A DNA stretch of 64,000 bases. Source: Lysobacter concretionis Ko07 = DSM 16239. Lineage in GTDB: Bacteria; Pseudomonadota; Gammaproteobacteria; Xanthomonadales; Xanthomonadaceae. The DNA is taken from the NCBI RefSeq assembly GCF_000768345.1, contig NZ_AVPS01000007.1, positions 62,001 through 126,000 of the forward strand, given 5' to 3'. The translations under genes and the position numbers were made by a program. Every line of letters starts with the position of its first letter. Positions within the stretch are counted from its first letter, which is position 1. Shown here piece after piece: positions 18,468-27,768 of this stretch. Below the pieces are notes generated by a model that was not told the DNA's origin, ran no database searches, and saw only the letters and a list, made by a program, of their open reading frames with translations.

Positions 18468-18854
18468 ATGGATTGGTATCTGAAGGTTCTGAAGAACTAC
18501 GTGGGCTTCGAGGGGCGGGCACGCAGGAAGGAATACTGGATGTATTCCCTGATCAACTTGCTGGTCTATATCGCCTTGGCGATTGTCGAAGCCATGACAG
18601 GAATGGTGGGCGATTCGGGGATGGGCATGCTGACCCTGCTCTATTCCCTGGCGGTGCTGATCCCGGGTCTGGCAGTGAGCTTCCGGCGCCTCCACGACAT
18701 CGACAAGAGCGCATGGTGGCTGCTGATCGCCTTGGTGCCGCTGATTGGCGTGATCGTGCTGCTGGTGTTCGCCTGCTTGGAAGGCACCCGCGGCGACAAC
18801 CGCTTTGGTCCCGACCCGAAGGCGGATGAGGGCGGCGTGCCGGCGACGGCGTAA
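18468..18854 (+). CDS. DUF805 membrane protein
   Basis: A 128-residue protein with three to four hydrophobic helices. It starts MDWYLKVLKNYVGFEGRARR and includes EYWMYSLINLL, VSFRRLHDIDKSAWW and the C-terminal GTRGDNRFGPDP, all hallmark DUF805 motifs. Function unknown in this family. AAGGGG lies 6 nt before the ATG, and a strong terminator follows 17 bp after the stop, so it is probably monocistronic. Confidence 0.92.
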   Translation: MDWYLKVLKNYVGFEGRARRKEYWMYSLINLLVYIALAIVEAMTGMVGDSGMGMLTLLYSLAVLIPGLAVSFRRLHDIDKSAWWLLIALVPLIGVIVLLVFACLEGTRGDNRFGPDPKADEGGVPATA

Positions 18855-18870
18855 GACTGTCCCGATGACA

Positions 18871-18903
18871 CAAGAACGGCACCTCCGGGTGCCGTTCTTG
18901 TTG
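18871..18903 (+). terminator. Intrinsic terminator after the DUF805 gene
   Basis: A perfect 13-bp stem (CAAGAACGGCACC / GGTGCCGTTCTTG) with a 4-nt TCCG loop, followed by TT. The stem ends in A/T pairs, so it may also act on the opposite strand. Confidence 0.85.
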
Positions 18904-19013
18904 GTGCCGTTGTAACAATGCTCCCCGTTGCAGCCGTTATGGATGTGCTGCCGACCCGATGGCATTACCGTCGTCTGGCGAGCTCGTTCGGCCGTCCGAC
19001 CGGACTCCGCCGG

Positions 19014-19089
19014 GCGTAGGAACGACGCAAGTCGTCCACCTGCGAATGTTGGATGTGATGGCCAGGTCGCGGCTCACGTCGCTCCTGGC
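19014..19089. repeat. REP-like palindromic element, copy A
   Basis: Two inverted arms related to TCGCGACTNACGTCGCTCCT flank a ~20-bp spacer: left GCGTAGGAACGACGCAAGTC, right GGTCGCGGCTCACGTCGCTC. The same motif recurs at 29031-29104 and as a half copy at 41660-41687. It lies between the DUF805 terminator and the 3' end of uvrD. Confidence 0.7.
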
Positions 19090-19103
19090 AAAGGCGGCGT
19101 TGC

Positions 19104-21296
19104 CTACGCCGGCTCCAGATTCGCGTACGCCAGCACCAGCCACTTGCTGCCGACCTCGTCGAAGTTGACCTGCACACGGGCGTGGGCGCCGCCGCCTTCG
19201 AAGTCGGTGACCACGCCGGTGCCGAACTTGGCATGGCGCACGTTCGCACCCAACGGCAGCGCGGGCGTTTCCACCGCGGCGTGGCCATAGTCCCGGCGCG
19301 GTGCGCTGTTGAACATCGGTCGCGAGACCTGCAGCTTCGGACGCACCTCGTGCAGCAGCGCCGGCGGGATCTCACGCAGGAAGCGCGACGGGATCCCGTA
19401 CATCTCCTGGCCGTGGATGCGGCGCGCCTCGGCGTAGCTCAGCACCAGCTTCTCGCGGGCGCGGGTGATGCCGACGTACGCGAGCCGGCGCTCCTCTTCC
19501 AGCCGCCCGGCTTCCTCGACCGACCGGTTGTTCGGGAACAGGCCCTCCTCCAACCCGGCCAGGAACACCAGCGGGAACTCCAGCCCCTTCGCGCTGTGCA
19601 GGGTCATCAACTGCACGCCCTCCTCGCCGGCCTGGGCCTGGCCTTCACCGGCCTCCAGCGAGGCGTAGCTGAGGAACGCGACCAGTTCCGGCATCGCCGC
19701 CGCGTCGTCCTCGTCGCTGCGGATGAAGCGCGCGGCGACCGAGACCAGCTCGTCGAGGTTGTCGGTGCGCGAATCCAGCTGACCCTTCGACTCGCGCGCG
19801 TAGTGCTCGCGCAGGCCGGAGCGTTCCAGCACGTGGTCGATCTTCTCCTGCAACGGCATCCCGGCGACGTCGGCCTCCAGACCGTCGACCAACGCGATGA
19901 AGCCGGCCAGCGCATTGCGCGCCCGCGCGGCCAGCAGGCTTTCGGTGGTCAGCCAGCGCGCGGCGACCCACAGCGGCGCACCGTCGGCCCGCGCCCGGCG
20001 GCGCACTTCATCCAGCGTGCGCTCGCCGATGCCGCGCGTGGGCGTGTTGACCGCGCGCTCGAACGCGGCATCGTCGTTGCGGTTGGCGACCAGCCGCAGG
20101 TACGCGAGCGTGTCCTTGATCTCGGCGCGCTCGAAGAAACGCTGGCCGCCGTAGACGCGGTACGGCACCTGTTCGCCGAGCAGGATTTCCTCGAACGCGC
20201 GCGACTGCGCGTTGCTGCGGTACAGGATCGCGACATCGCCGTGGCTGCCGCCGTCGCGCATCCACTGCTGCAGCCGCTCGACCACGAAGCGCGCCTCGTC
20301 GATCTCGTTGTAGGCCTGGTACAGGTCGATCGGCTCGCCGCTGCCGCTGTCGGTCCACAGCTGCTTGCCGAGACGGTCCGGGTTGTGCGCGATCACCGCG
20401 TTGGCGGCGTCCAGGATGTTCGCGCTGGAGCGGTAGTTCTGCTCCAGCCGGATCGTCTGCGCGCCCTCGCCGCCGACGCCGAAGTCCTTGAGGAACTTCT
20501 GCATGTTCTCGACTTTGGCCCCGCGCCAGCCGTAGATCGACTGGTCGTCGTCGCCGACCGCGAACACCTTGCCGCTGTCGCCGGCGAGCAGGCGGATGAA
20601 GCCGTACTGGATCGCGTTGGTGTCCTGGAACTCGTCGACCAGGATCTCGCGGAAGCGGTGGCGGTAGTGCGCCAGCAACGCCGGGTTGTCGCGCAGCAGC
20701 TCGTGCGCACGCAGCAACAGCTCGGCAAAATCGACCAGCCCGGCGCGCTCGCAACGCTCCTGGTACGCCTCGTAGCAACGGCGCATGACGTCGGTCCACT
20801 GGTCGTTCGGATCGGACTGCAGGTGCTGCGGCCGCCGGCCTTCGTCCTTCTGCGCATTGATCCACCACGCGATCTGGCGCGGCGGGAAACGGGTGTCGTC
20901 CAGCTCCAGTCCCTGCACCACGCGCTTGACCAGCCGCAACTGGTCGTCGGAATCGAGCACCTGGAACGCTTCCGGCAGCTTCGCCTCCTGCCAGTGCAGG
21001 CGCAGGAGCCGGTGCGCCAGACCGTGGAACGTGCCGATCCACATCCCGCGCGTGCCGTTGCGCAACTGCGCATCGACGCGCTGGCGCATCTCGGCCGCGG
21101 CCTTGTTGGTGAACGTCACCGCCAGAATGCCGTGGGTCGGCACCCCGAACACCTCGTTGAGCCAGGCGATGCGGTGGGTCAGTACGCGGGTCTTGCCGGA
21201 GCCGGCACCGGCCAATACCAGGTAGTGACCGGGCGGCGCGCTGACAGCCTCGCGCTGCGCCGGGTTGAGCGCATCAAGCAGGTGGGAGACATCCAT
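19104..21296 (-). CDS. uvrD: DNA helicase II UvrD
   Basis: Superfamily 1 helicase, 730 residues. All motifs are visible: Walker A LAGAGSGKTRVLTHR, Ia TFTNKAAAEM, II VDEFQDTN, III GDDDQSIYGWRGA, IV LEQNYRSS, V TLHSAKGLEFP and VI YVGITRARE. It unwinds DNA in mismatch and nucleotide-excision repair. The LEEERRLAYVG and LSYAEARRIHGQE stretches favour UvrD over Rep or PcrA. TAGAAT 6 nt before the ATG suggests a leaderless mRNA. Confidence 0.96.
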   Translation of the reverse strand: MDVSHLLDALNPAQREAVSAPPGHYLVLAGAGSGKTRVLTHRIAWLNEVFGVPTHGILAVTFTNKAAAEMRQRVDAQLRNGTRGMWIGTFHGLAHRLLRLHWQEAKLPEAFQVLDSDDQLRLVKRVVQGLELDDTRFPPRQIAWWINAQKDEGRRPQHLQSDPNDQWTDVMRRCYEAYQERCERAGLVDFAELLLRAHELLRDNPALLAHYRHRFREILVDEFQDTNAIQYGFIRLLAGDSGKVFAVGDDDQSIYGWRGAKVENMQKFLKDFGVGGEGAQTIRLEQNYRSSANILDAANAVIAHNPDRLGKQLWTDSGSGEPIDLYQAYNEIDEARFVVERLQQWMRDGGSHGDVAILYRSNAQSRAFEEILLGEQVPYRVYGGQRFFERAEIKDTLAYLRLVANRNDDAAFERAVNTPTRGIGERTLDEVRRRARADGAPLWVAARWLTTESLLAARARNALAGFIALVDGLEADVAGMPLQEKIDHVLERSGLREHYARESKGQLDSRTDNLDELVSVAARFIRSDEDDAAAMPELVAFLSYASLEAGEGQAQAGEEGVQLMTLHSAKGLEFPLVFLAGLEEGLFPNNRSVEEAGRLEEERRLAYVGITRAREKLVLSYAEARRIHGQEMYGIPSRFLREIPPALLHEVRPKLQVSRPMFNSAPRRDYGHAAVETPALPLGANVRHAKFGTGVVTDFEGGGAHARVQVNFDEVGSKWLVLAYANLEPA

Positions 21297-21302
21297 CGGG
21301 GC

Positions 21303-21308
21303 ATTCTA
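21303..21308 (-). promoter_or_regulatory. -10 box TAGAAT predicting leaderless uvrD mRNA
   Basis: On the minus strand TAGAAT is followed by 6 nt (GCCCCG) and then the uvrD ATG, the same geometry as at polA. Confidence 0.5.
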
Positions 21309-21365
21309 CCGGGTGGGGTTCTACCCCGCGCCGGCACGGGAGGCCTCGCGCACCCGGGGAGGAGT

Positions 21366-21797
21366 TCAATCGTCCGGGTGTTCGAAAAGCACCGTGCCGT
21401 CGTCGGGGTCAACCGCCAGGTCGACCTTGGCGCCGGCCTTGTCACGCGCGTCAACTGTCCACACGCCATCATCGAAATCGATATCGCGGATATCGCTGTA
21501 CCCGGCTGCGGCGAGCGTGCTGCTTATGGCTTTGGCGTCAAGCTTTGGAGTCGTGCCTTCGGCATACACCTTGCCACTCACGGGATGTACGCGCGCATCA
21601 ATCCAGGACCCGTCGGCGCTGCGCACATGCGCTTCCCAGAATCCATCGTCGAACTCCAGGTCGCGGACATTTTCATATCCTGCGGCCGTGAGCCTGGCCT
21701 GGGCCTGCGCGTGGGTCAGACCCGTAGACTGCGCGCCTACCATGCCGGCAGCGATCAAGCCGGTTGAAAGAACAGAAAGAACAATGAGTCTGCGCAT
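21366..21797 (-). CDS. Periplasmic protein with two PepSY-like domains
   Basis: A 143-residue exported protein with a signal peptide (residues 1-22, ending VGAQ). Two ~55-residue repeats follow: LTHAQAQARLTAAGYENVRD...WEAHVRSADG and LDAKAISSTLAAAGYSDIRD...WTVDARDKAG. This is the PepSY pattern, associated with peptidase inhibition or periplasmic signalling. GC content is somewhat lower than in neighbours. It lies 69 bp upstream of uvrD on the same strand but is probably separately transcribed, as uvrD has its own start signal. Confidence 0.8.
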   Translation of the reverse strand: MRRLIVLSVLSTGLIAAGMVGAQSTGLTHAQAQARLTAAGYENVRDLEFDDGFWEAHVRSADGSWIDARVHPVSGKVYAEGTTPKLDAKAISSTLAAAGYSDIRDIDFDDGVWTVDARDKAGAKVDLAVDPDDGTVLFEHPDD

Positions 21798-21932
21798 GGC
21801 TGCTACCTCCGTGGTTGGACAAGCAGGATAGGTATGGGGTTGCGACGGCGCAGTGAACCAGCAACCGCCTCGATGCTTGGCAAATTCCAGACGCAGCGCA
21901 CCGCTGCCGACCCGATTCAGGCATTGGTTCCC

Positions 21933-22736
21933 ATGAGTAGACTTTCAAAAGCATTGGCCGTTGGCGCGACAGCGATCGCCTTGATCTATCTGGCCATCTG
22001 CGCGCTGCTTTACCTGTCTCAGCGTTCTTATATCTACTACCCGAGCCACCGCAGCGCCGACACCGCCACGATCACATTGGACCGGGGCGACGCACGGGTC
22101 CTGGTGTCCACCAACAGCATCGACCGCGACCGCGACTACGACCACGACCGCGCCGTGCTGTATTTCGGTGGCAATGCGGAAGACGTATCCCGGGCGATCG
22201 GAGTATTGGATCGGGCGTTTCCGGATGCCGCCATCTACGCGATGCATTACCGCAGCTATGGCGGAAGCACCGGCACCCCGTCGGAACGCGCGCTGGTCGC
22301 GGATGCAATGGCGTTGTTTGAGCACGTGGTTGAACAGCACCCCCGGATAGCCGTTGTCGGCCGCAGCCTGGGGAGCGGAATCGCGGTCCAGGTGGCCGCA
22401 TCGAAACCCGTCGACCGGCTGGTGCTGGTCACCCCATACAACAGCCTGCTGGAACTGGCGGCGGAACACTTCCGGCTGTTTCCGACCCGGTTTCTGCTGC
22501 GGGACAAGTATGAATCCTGGCGTTATGTCGGCCGGTTGCATGTTCCCACCACCATCGTCATGGCGGGCCATGACCGGATCATCCCCAATGAGAGCTCCCG
22601 GCGACTGGCCGGGGCATTTCCACCGGGTGTGGTGACAGTGGTCGAGATTCCCGAAGCGGATCACAACAGCCTGTCGAATTCACCGGCGTACGTTGCGGCG
22701 CTCGCCGGTCGTGACGAAGCGGGGAACGATCGGTAG
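21933..22736 (+). CDS. Membrane-anchored alpha/beta hydrolase
   Basis: A 267-residue alpha/beta hydrolase with one N-terminal transmembrane helix (residues 9-30). The nucleophile elbow is GRSLGSG; the likely catalytic Asp is in MAGHDRIIP and the His in EADHNSLS. The layout matches the BEM46/YqkD-like 'serine aminopeptidase S33' membrane hydrolases. The start MSRLSKAL is preferred since the signal-anchor begins there; an in-frame extension of 33 residues is possible. Substrate unknown. Divergent from the PepSY gene. Confidence 0.82.
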   Translation: MSRLSKALAVGATAIALIYLAICALLYLSQRSYIYYPSHRSADTATITLDRGDARVLVSTNSIDRDRDYDHDRAVLYFGGNAEDVSRAIGVLDRAFPDAAIYAMHYRSYGGSTGTPSERALVADAMALFEHVVEQHPRIAVVGRSLGSGIAVQVAASKPVDRLVLVTPYNSLLELAAEHFRLFPTRFLLRDKYESWRYVGRLHVPTTIVMAGHDRIIPNESSRRLAGAFPPGVVTVVEIPEADHNSLSNSPAYVAALAGRDEAGNDR

Positions 22737-22756
22737 GTCGATCCCGGGGTTCGGGC

Positions 22757-22834
22757 GGCGCAATGCGCTTTGCTTATTGCGCCTACGTCCGGGTAACGGA
22801 ACGTAGGGTGTATTAGCCGAAGGCGTAATACACC
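22757..22834. repeat. Two short palindromes between hydrolase and usp genes
   Basis: An imperfect palindrome GGCGCAATGCGCTTTGCTTA...TTGCGCC (22757-22783) and a second hairpin GGTGTATTA/TAATACACC (22807-22834) lie between convergent genes. Both resemble dispersed intergenic hairpins common in gamma-proteobacteria; either could end transcription from both sides. Confidence 0.6.
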
Positions 22835-22865
22835 ACCGCCATCGCGAGCGAACACCTTCGCCGGC

Positions 22866-23738
22866 TCAACGCAACAGCAGCACCGCGATCTGGCAGTTGC
22901 GCACGACCTGGGTGGTGGTGCTGCCGACGATGAGGTTGCGGATGCGGGAGTGGCCGTAGGCGCCCATCACCAGCAGGTCGATGGAGCGCGCGGCGACCTG
23001 TTCGGCAATCACGCTCTCCGGCGCGCCGGGCACGGCGTGCATGCCGGGTGAGAAGCCGGCGGCCTGCAGTTGCGCCTGCGCCCACTGCATCGGCTCGGCC
23101 TGCGCTTCGGCGGCGTCACCGACCATCAGCACGTCGCACGGCAATCCGCGCAGCAGGGGGCTGGCGGCCACCAGTTCGACGCAGCGGCGGGTGGTGGCGC
23201 TGCCGTCGAAGGCGATCATGAAGCGCTGGATCGGCCGCCAGGCCCGCGGGGCCACCAGCACCGGACGGTCCACGGCACGGATGACGCGCTCCAGGTTGCT
23301 GCCAAGGTGACCGCGGGCGAAGTCGGCGTTCTCGCCGCGCTTGCCCAGCACGAACAGCCGGACCTCGTCCTCCAGCGCAAGCAGGGTATCGACCAGCACG
23401 CCATGACGTTGGCGGACGGTCGCCGCGACGCCGTGGCCTTTGGCAATCCCGTGGGCCTGCTCCAGCAGGGTCGTCGAGCGCTGCCGAACGAGGTTGCCGC
23501 GCTGTTCGTCCAGCAACGCCATCTCTTCCAGCAGGCCTTCCTGGGCGCCGAGGTACAGGTTGCCGGTGAGGTCGACGGTCACCAGCGCGGCCTCGCGGTC
23601 GATCGCGTGCATCAGTTCCAGCGGCGCGCCGAGCCGGGACGCCGCCCAGCCGGCATAAGCGGCGACGCTGGTGGCATAACCGGACACGTCGATCGCGGCG
23701 AGCACCCGGCGCTCGGCAAACGTGGGGGTCTGGCTCAT
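22866..23738 (-). CDS. Tandem universal stress protein
   Basis: A 290-residue protein made of two Usp domains (about residues 8-150 and 158-290), as in UspE. The C-terminal domain keeps the ATP-loop pattern GAYGHSRIRNLIVGSTT (G-x2-G-x9-G-S). The N-terminal copy has LGKRGENADFARGHLGSNLE, a divergent version. GAGGG lies 8 nt before the ATG. Usp proteins help survival under stress; the ligand here cannot be told. Confidence 0.9.
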   Translation of the reverse strand: MSQTPTFAERRVLAAIDVSGYATSVAAYAGWAASRLGAPLELMHAIDREAALVTVDLTGNLYLGAQEGLLEEMALLDEQRGNLVRQRSTTLLEQAHGIAKGHGVAATVRQRHGVLVDTLLALEDEVRLFVLGKRGENADFARGHLGSNLERVIRAVDRPVLVAPRAWRPIQRFMIAFDGSATTRRCVELVAASPLLRGLPCDVLMVGDAAEAQAEPMQWAQAQLQAAGFSPGMHAVPGAPESVIAEQVAARSIDLLVMGAYGHSRIRNLIVGSTTTQVVRNCQIAVLLLR

Positions 23739-23897
23739 CGCGGTGCCCTCATGTGGTGCGCTCCTCGATCCGATGGTGCCGACCGGGCGCAGGCCCGGTT
23801 AGCCCGGTGACCGCCACCGTAGCCCCGCCGCGGCGCAAACGCATCACCGCCTGGAGCGGTGCGCGTGTCCGTCAGCCGCCGCGAGGTTGGCGTCAGG

Positions 23898-26249
23898 TCA
23901 CTGGTCGGGAGCCTGCATCCGGTACTGCGCCGGCGGCGTCGCGCCCATCAGGTGGCGGACAAAGTAGTCCCAGCGGCGGCGGGTCATGTAGTTGGTGTCC
24001 GCACCGAAGCTGTGGCGGGCATTGGGGAACATCAGCAGGTCGAAGTCCTTGTTCGCCTTGATCAGCGCGTCCACCACCAGCAGCGTGTTCTGCGGCGGCA
24101 CGTTGTCATCCATCATCCCGTGCGCGAGCAGCAGCTTGCCCTGCAGGTTGGCGGCGCGGTTCTGGTTGGCCTGGGCGTCGTAGTTGCTGCTGCCGTCGGA
24201 GTTGGTGCCGCTCTTATCGACAATTTCCAGCCCCTGCCATTTCTCGGCCCAGTCGTCCTCGTAGTTGCGGTTGTCGTGGTTGCCGGCCTGGGCGATGCCG
24301 ACCTTGTAGAAGTCCGGGTAGGTGAACATCGCGTCCACGGTGGCGTAGCCGCCGCCGGAGTGGCCCCAGACGCCGACGCGGTCGAGGTCGATCCACGGGT
24401 GGCGCGCGGCCAGTTCGCGCAGGCCGGCGACCTGGTCGGGCAGGGTGTTGTCGCCGATGTCGCCGCCGAACGCATCGTGGAATGACTTGGAGCGCCACGG
24501 CGTGCCCATGCCGTCGATGGCTATCACGACAAAACCCAGTTCCGCCAGCGCCTGGTGGTCGTTGCGCGCGGCCGAGAAGCTGCGGCCACGCACCGAGCCG
24601 GTCTGCGGGCCGGGGTAGATGTAGTTCACCACCGGATACCTGCGCGCCTCGTCGAGGTCGGTCGGGGTGAACATCAGCCCGTACAGCGTGGTCTTGCCGT
24701 CACGGGCGGTCACCGTGATCGGGGTCGGCGGCACCCAGCCGGTGGCGCGCAGGCGACGGTCGTCGGCGCGGGCGATGCCGGCGACGGTGCTGCCGTCGTC
24801 ACTGCGGCGCAGCACGGTCACCGGAGGCGTGGTCGGGGTCGAATACGCATCGACAAAGTACGTGCCGTCGGGCGACAGGCTGATGCTGTGGTCGGCGTCT
24901 TCCGGGGTCAGCAATTGCGGCCTGCCGCCGTCGAAACCGATCTTGTAGAAGTGCTGGTAGTACGGATCGCGGCCGGGCTCCATGCCGACGCCGCGGAACC
25001 AGATGGTGCGGCTGGCGGGATCGACCTTCAGCACTTGGGTGACGTTGCCCTCGCCGGTGGTGATCGCGTGCTTGAGCTTGCCGGTGGCGAGATCGTAGAG
25101 ATACAGGTCGCCCCAGTTGGCGCGCTCGGAGAACCAGATGAACTCGTTGCTGGCCGGCAGGTAGTGCCAGTTGACCTTGCCGTTGCCACTCTCGAAATAG
25201 GTCGGCACGTGCTCGTGGTAGACCTCGCGCACGGCGCCGGTGGCGGCATCGGCGACCCGCAGCCAGGTGTCCTTGTGGTCGCGCGAGGTGGAGGCGAACG
25301 CGAGCGTGCGGCCGTCCGGCGCCCACTGCACGTCCTCCCAGCCGCCGTCGCAACTGACGTCGTCGCACAGGGTCGAACGGTGCTGGTCGGGCGGCATCTG
25401 CAGTCGGGTCGTGGCCCCTGCCGCGACGTCAATGACTACGCGTTCGATCATCGTGACGTGCTCGTCGCCGGCGAACGGGTACTTCCAGCGCTCGACCTTC
25501 GGCGCGCCGACATTGGTGCCGACCAGCACCATCTCGCTGGTCCGGCGCTGGTCCTGCTGGAAGGTCGCGATCTTCGACGAATCGGGCGACCACACCAGGA
25601 TCGCGCGATCGCTGTGGGTCCAGCCGGCGTTGTCGGTGGCGTAGCCGTAGTCGGTCGCGCCGTCGTTGGTCAGCCGGGTTTCGGCCCCGGAGGCGACGTC
25701 GCGTACCCACAGGTTCCAGTCGCGGATGAAGGCGGCCAGCTTTCCATCGGGCGACACGACGACCGGCTGGTTGCCCGACGCGTTGGTGCTGGCAACGACG
25801 CAACCCACCTTGCCCTGCAGGTCGCACAGGTAATGCTGCTTGTCGAAGGTGATCTCGAGACGGCCGTCCACGGCGGGCTGGATACCGGTCACGGCCAGTT
25901 TGGTCGCGTCGAGCGTCTTGCCGGTGGCCTTGGCCAGCGCGGCCGCGAGCCGGACGCGGTCGAACGCGTCGCTGATCGCGCCGGTGGCGGCCTCGACCCG
26001 GCGGAAATGGTCGCCATCGGCGTCGTGGTCGCGGAACCAGAAATGGCCGTCGTCCTGCCACGTGACCGTGTTGACCGCGTGGTCGAGCAGCGGCGTGGTG
26101 TTGTAGCCCATGAACGCTTCGGCGCGCGCGTAGTCATCGGCGGTCAGCACCCGGGCCGCGTCCTGCGCCGCGAGCGGCAGCGCCGCCGTCGCCAACAGCC
26201 CGCCCACCAGTGCGCCGCACAGACGCGCCTTGCCGTTGATCACACCCAT
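23898..26249 (-). CDS. S9B-family dipeptidyl-peptidase-like serine peptidase
   Basis: A 783-residue exported prolyl-oligopeptidase-family enzyme. The signal peptide is at residues 1-28 (ending PLAAQ). An eight-bladed DPP-IV-type propeller occupies roughly 60-520 (WSPDSSKIATFQQDQR, VQWAPDGRTLAF, ISLSPDGTYFVDAYS). The C-terminal alpha/beta hydrolase has nucleophile GHSGGG, acid in GMMDDNVP and His in NARHSFG. It probably releases dipeptides from periplasmic or extracellular peptides. AGGGGTG precedes the start. No neighbouring gene suggests a specific substrate. Confidence 0.92.
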   Translation of the reverse strand: MGVINGKARLCGALVGGLLATAALPLAAQDAARVLTADDYARAEAFMGYNTTPLLDHAVNTVTWQDDGHFWFRDHDADGDHFRRVEAATGAISDAFDRVRLAAALAKATGKTLDATKLAVTGIQPAVDGRLEITFDKQHYLCDLQGKVGCVVASTNASGNQPVVVSPDGKLAAFIRDWNLWVRDVASGAETRLTNDGATDYGYATDNAGWTHSDRAILVWSPDSSKIATFQQDQRRTSEMVLVGTNVGAPKVERWKYPFAGDEHVTMIERVVIDVAAGATTRLQMPPDQHRSTLCDDVSCDGGWEDVQWAPDGRTLAFASTSRDHKDTWLRVADAATGAVREVYHEHVPTYFESGNGKVNWHYLPASNEFIWFSERANWGDLYLYDLATGKLKHAITTGEGNVTQVLKVDPASRTIWFRGVGMEPGRDPYYQHFYKIGFDGGRPQLLTPEDADHSISLSPDGTYFVDAYSTPTTPPVTVLRRSDDGSTVAGIARADDRRLRATGWVPPTPITVTARDGKTTLYGLMFTPTDLDEARRYPVVNYIYPGPQTGSVRGRSFSAARNDHQALAELGFVVIAIDGMGTPWRSKSFHDAFGGDIGDNTLPDQVAGLRELAARHPWIDLDRVGVWGHSGGGYATVDAMFTYPDFYKVGIAQAGNHDNRNYEDDWAEKWQGLEIVDKSGTNSDGSSNYDAQANQNRAANLQGKLLLAHGMMDDNVPPQNTLLVVDALIKANKDFDLLMFPNARHSFGADTNYMTRRRWDYFVRHLMGATPPAQYRMQAPDQ

Positions 26250-26404
26250 GGTTCACCCCTGTTGTTCGGTTGCAGCCGGTCGACTGGAAACGCGCGACCG
26301 ACGATGGCCGGGCGACGCGAGGGGTAAACCTTAAACCGGAACCGGGAGGCGCCGCTTGGCGGGACGTGTGGCCCTGCGCGTCTGGAGCCGAAGCCGCTCT
26401 TGGC

Positions 26405-27175
26405 TCAGGTCACCCGGTCCAGCATGCGGCGATGGCCGATCAGGCGGGCCCAGCGGGTGCCCACATCCGACCAGCAGACGTAGGCGGCTTCGCCGGCGAG
26501 TCGCAGCAGGGTGCGCGGGCCGAGCTGCAGCCGCGGTTCGGCGGCGCACAGTTCGGCATCGAAACCGAGTTGGCGGGCGAACAGGGCACAACGGGCCAGG
26601 TGGTACCGGCTGCTCAGCAGCGTGACCTGCAGGTGCGCCGGGCGGACCTGGTATCGGCCGGTCGTCATCGCAGGCGGCGGCACCATCGTCATGGGGGTAT
26701 CTGCGGCGGATGACTTTCCGTCCACGGCGATCCGGCCGAGCAGGCCGCGGGCGTTGCGGAGGTTCTGCATGGTGTCGCGCGAGTGGGCTTCCAGTTGCAG
26801 CGGCACCTCGTCCGTCCAGCCGCGGGCGAGCAGGCCGTCGCGGGCGAGTGCGGCCTCGGTCGGCTCGCCGGGTGCGCCGCCGCCGAGCAACACCACGCGG
26901 GACGGAATGCGTTCGCGCCACAGCGAAACGGCGCGATCCAGCCGCGCCTCGAAATCGCGATCGATCCGGCCGGCCGGCGCGTGCTTGCCGAACAGCAGCA
27001 CGCATTCGCTGCGCTCTGGCAGGCACGGTGCCTTGCGGGCGATGCGGAACACGTGGATGAAGTAGCCGACGTAGACGAGCCCGGCGCTGAGCACGCACGC
27101 GGCGACGGCGACGGCGAGCGAATGCCAGACGTCGCGGTCGACCAGCATGGTCAGCTTGTGGGCGGCGCGGGACAT
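26405..27175 (-). CDS. YdcF-like (DUF218) membrane protein
   Basis: A 256-residue protein with an N-terminal transmembrane helix (about residues 18-40) and a DUF218 domain. Typical motifs are CVLLFGKHAP, RVVLLGGGAPGEPTEA, EAHSRDTMQNLRNARGLL and LLSSRYHLARC. The family includes ElyC and SanA-like envelope proteins and may act on nucleotide or lipid-linked substrates; the role is uncertain. An extension of 35 residues is open upstream but lies in repeat-rich sequence, so the start at MSRAAHKL is chosen. Confidence 0.78.
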   Translation of the reverse strand: MSRAAHKLTMLVDRDVWHSLAVAVAACVLSAGLVYVGYFIHVFRIARKAPCLPERSECVLLFGKHAPAGRIDRDFEARLDRAVSLWRERIPSRVVLLGGGAPGEPTEAALARDGLLARGWTDEVPLQLEAHSRDTMQNLRNARGLLGRIAVDGKSSAADTPMTMVPPPAMTTGRYQVRPAHLQVTLLSSRYHLARCALFARQLGFDAELCAAEPRLQLGPRTLLRLAGEAAYVCWSDVGTRWARLIGHRRMLDRVT

Positions 27176-27312
27176 GGAAGGGTTGGCACGACGGCAGGAG
27201 GCGGCTGAAGGATCGGGCAGTCTACGCAGCGCGGGCAGTGGGTGCGGGTGGTGGCTTTGGTTCGATGAAGGAAAAGCCATGAAGCCAAAGCGGAAAGCGG
27301 ATTATCGGGCGC

Positions 27313-27382
27313 GCGCCTGCCGGGTATCCCGGACAGTCGCTCCACGATATTCGCTTGGTGTCCGGGACACCCGGCAGGCGCC
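27313..27382. repeat. 70-bp palindromic repeat, copy 1
   Basis: Arms GCGCCTGCCGGGTATCCCGG and CCGGGACACCCGGCAGGCGC enclose a core with GTCGCTCCACGATATTCGC. The reverse complement is nearly identical to 32665-32734, so the two copies are inverted relative to each other and about 5.3 kb apart. Confidence 0.85.
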
Positions 27383-27452
27383 TGGGGTTTTGTGGGTGGT
27401 GATGGGAGCAACAGCAACATCGGAAGCGGGGGGTGAACGAATCGGATTTTTC

Positions 27453-27657
27453 TCGTCATTCCCTGCGGCCGGGAACCCGGGTGCAAAACGTCATGACGCC
27501 GCCAAGCGCTTCGTCGTTCCCGCGCAGGCGGGAACCCATGGACGTTAAATCTGTGTTGCAACGCGAACGTCCCAGGATTTTGCGACTCCGGCGCCTGACA
27601 CGAGCCAATAGTTCGAAAGCGCACGGTCTTATCCCAGCCCTCGCGGGAATGACGAGC
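27453..27657. repeat. Cluster of CGTCATTCCCGCG-type hairpin repeats
   Basis: Three related units occur: 27453-27481, 27511-27545 (CGTTCCCGCGCAGGCGGGAA) and, inverted, 27631-27657 (CTCGCGGGAATGACGAG). A further unit is at 32542-32571. With copy 1 of the palindrome, they fill most of the 593-bp gap 27176-27768, which contains no recognisable gene. Confidence 0.7.
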
Positions 27658-27768
27658 AAGAGTTGAATTGTCCGGAACTTCATTGAACCGGGCGCGGGTC
27701 AGCCGCTGGCTATACTTTCGCGCTACGGCTCCGCATGCCATCTCCGCCACCACCTGCAGGAACCTCGC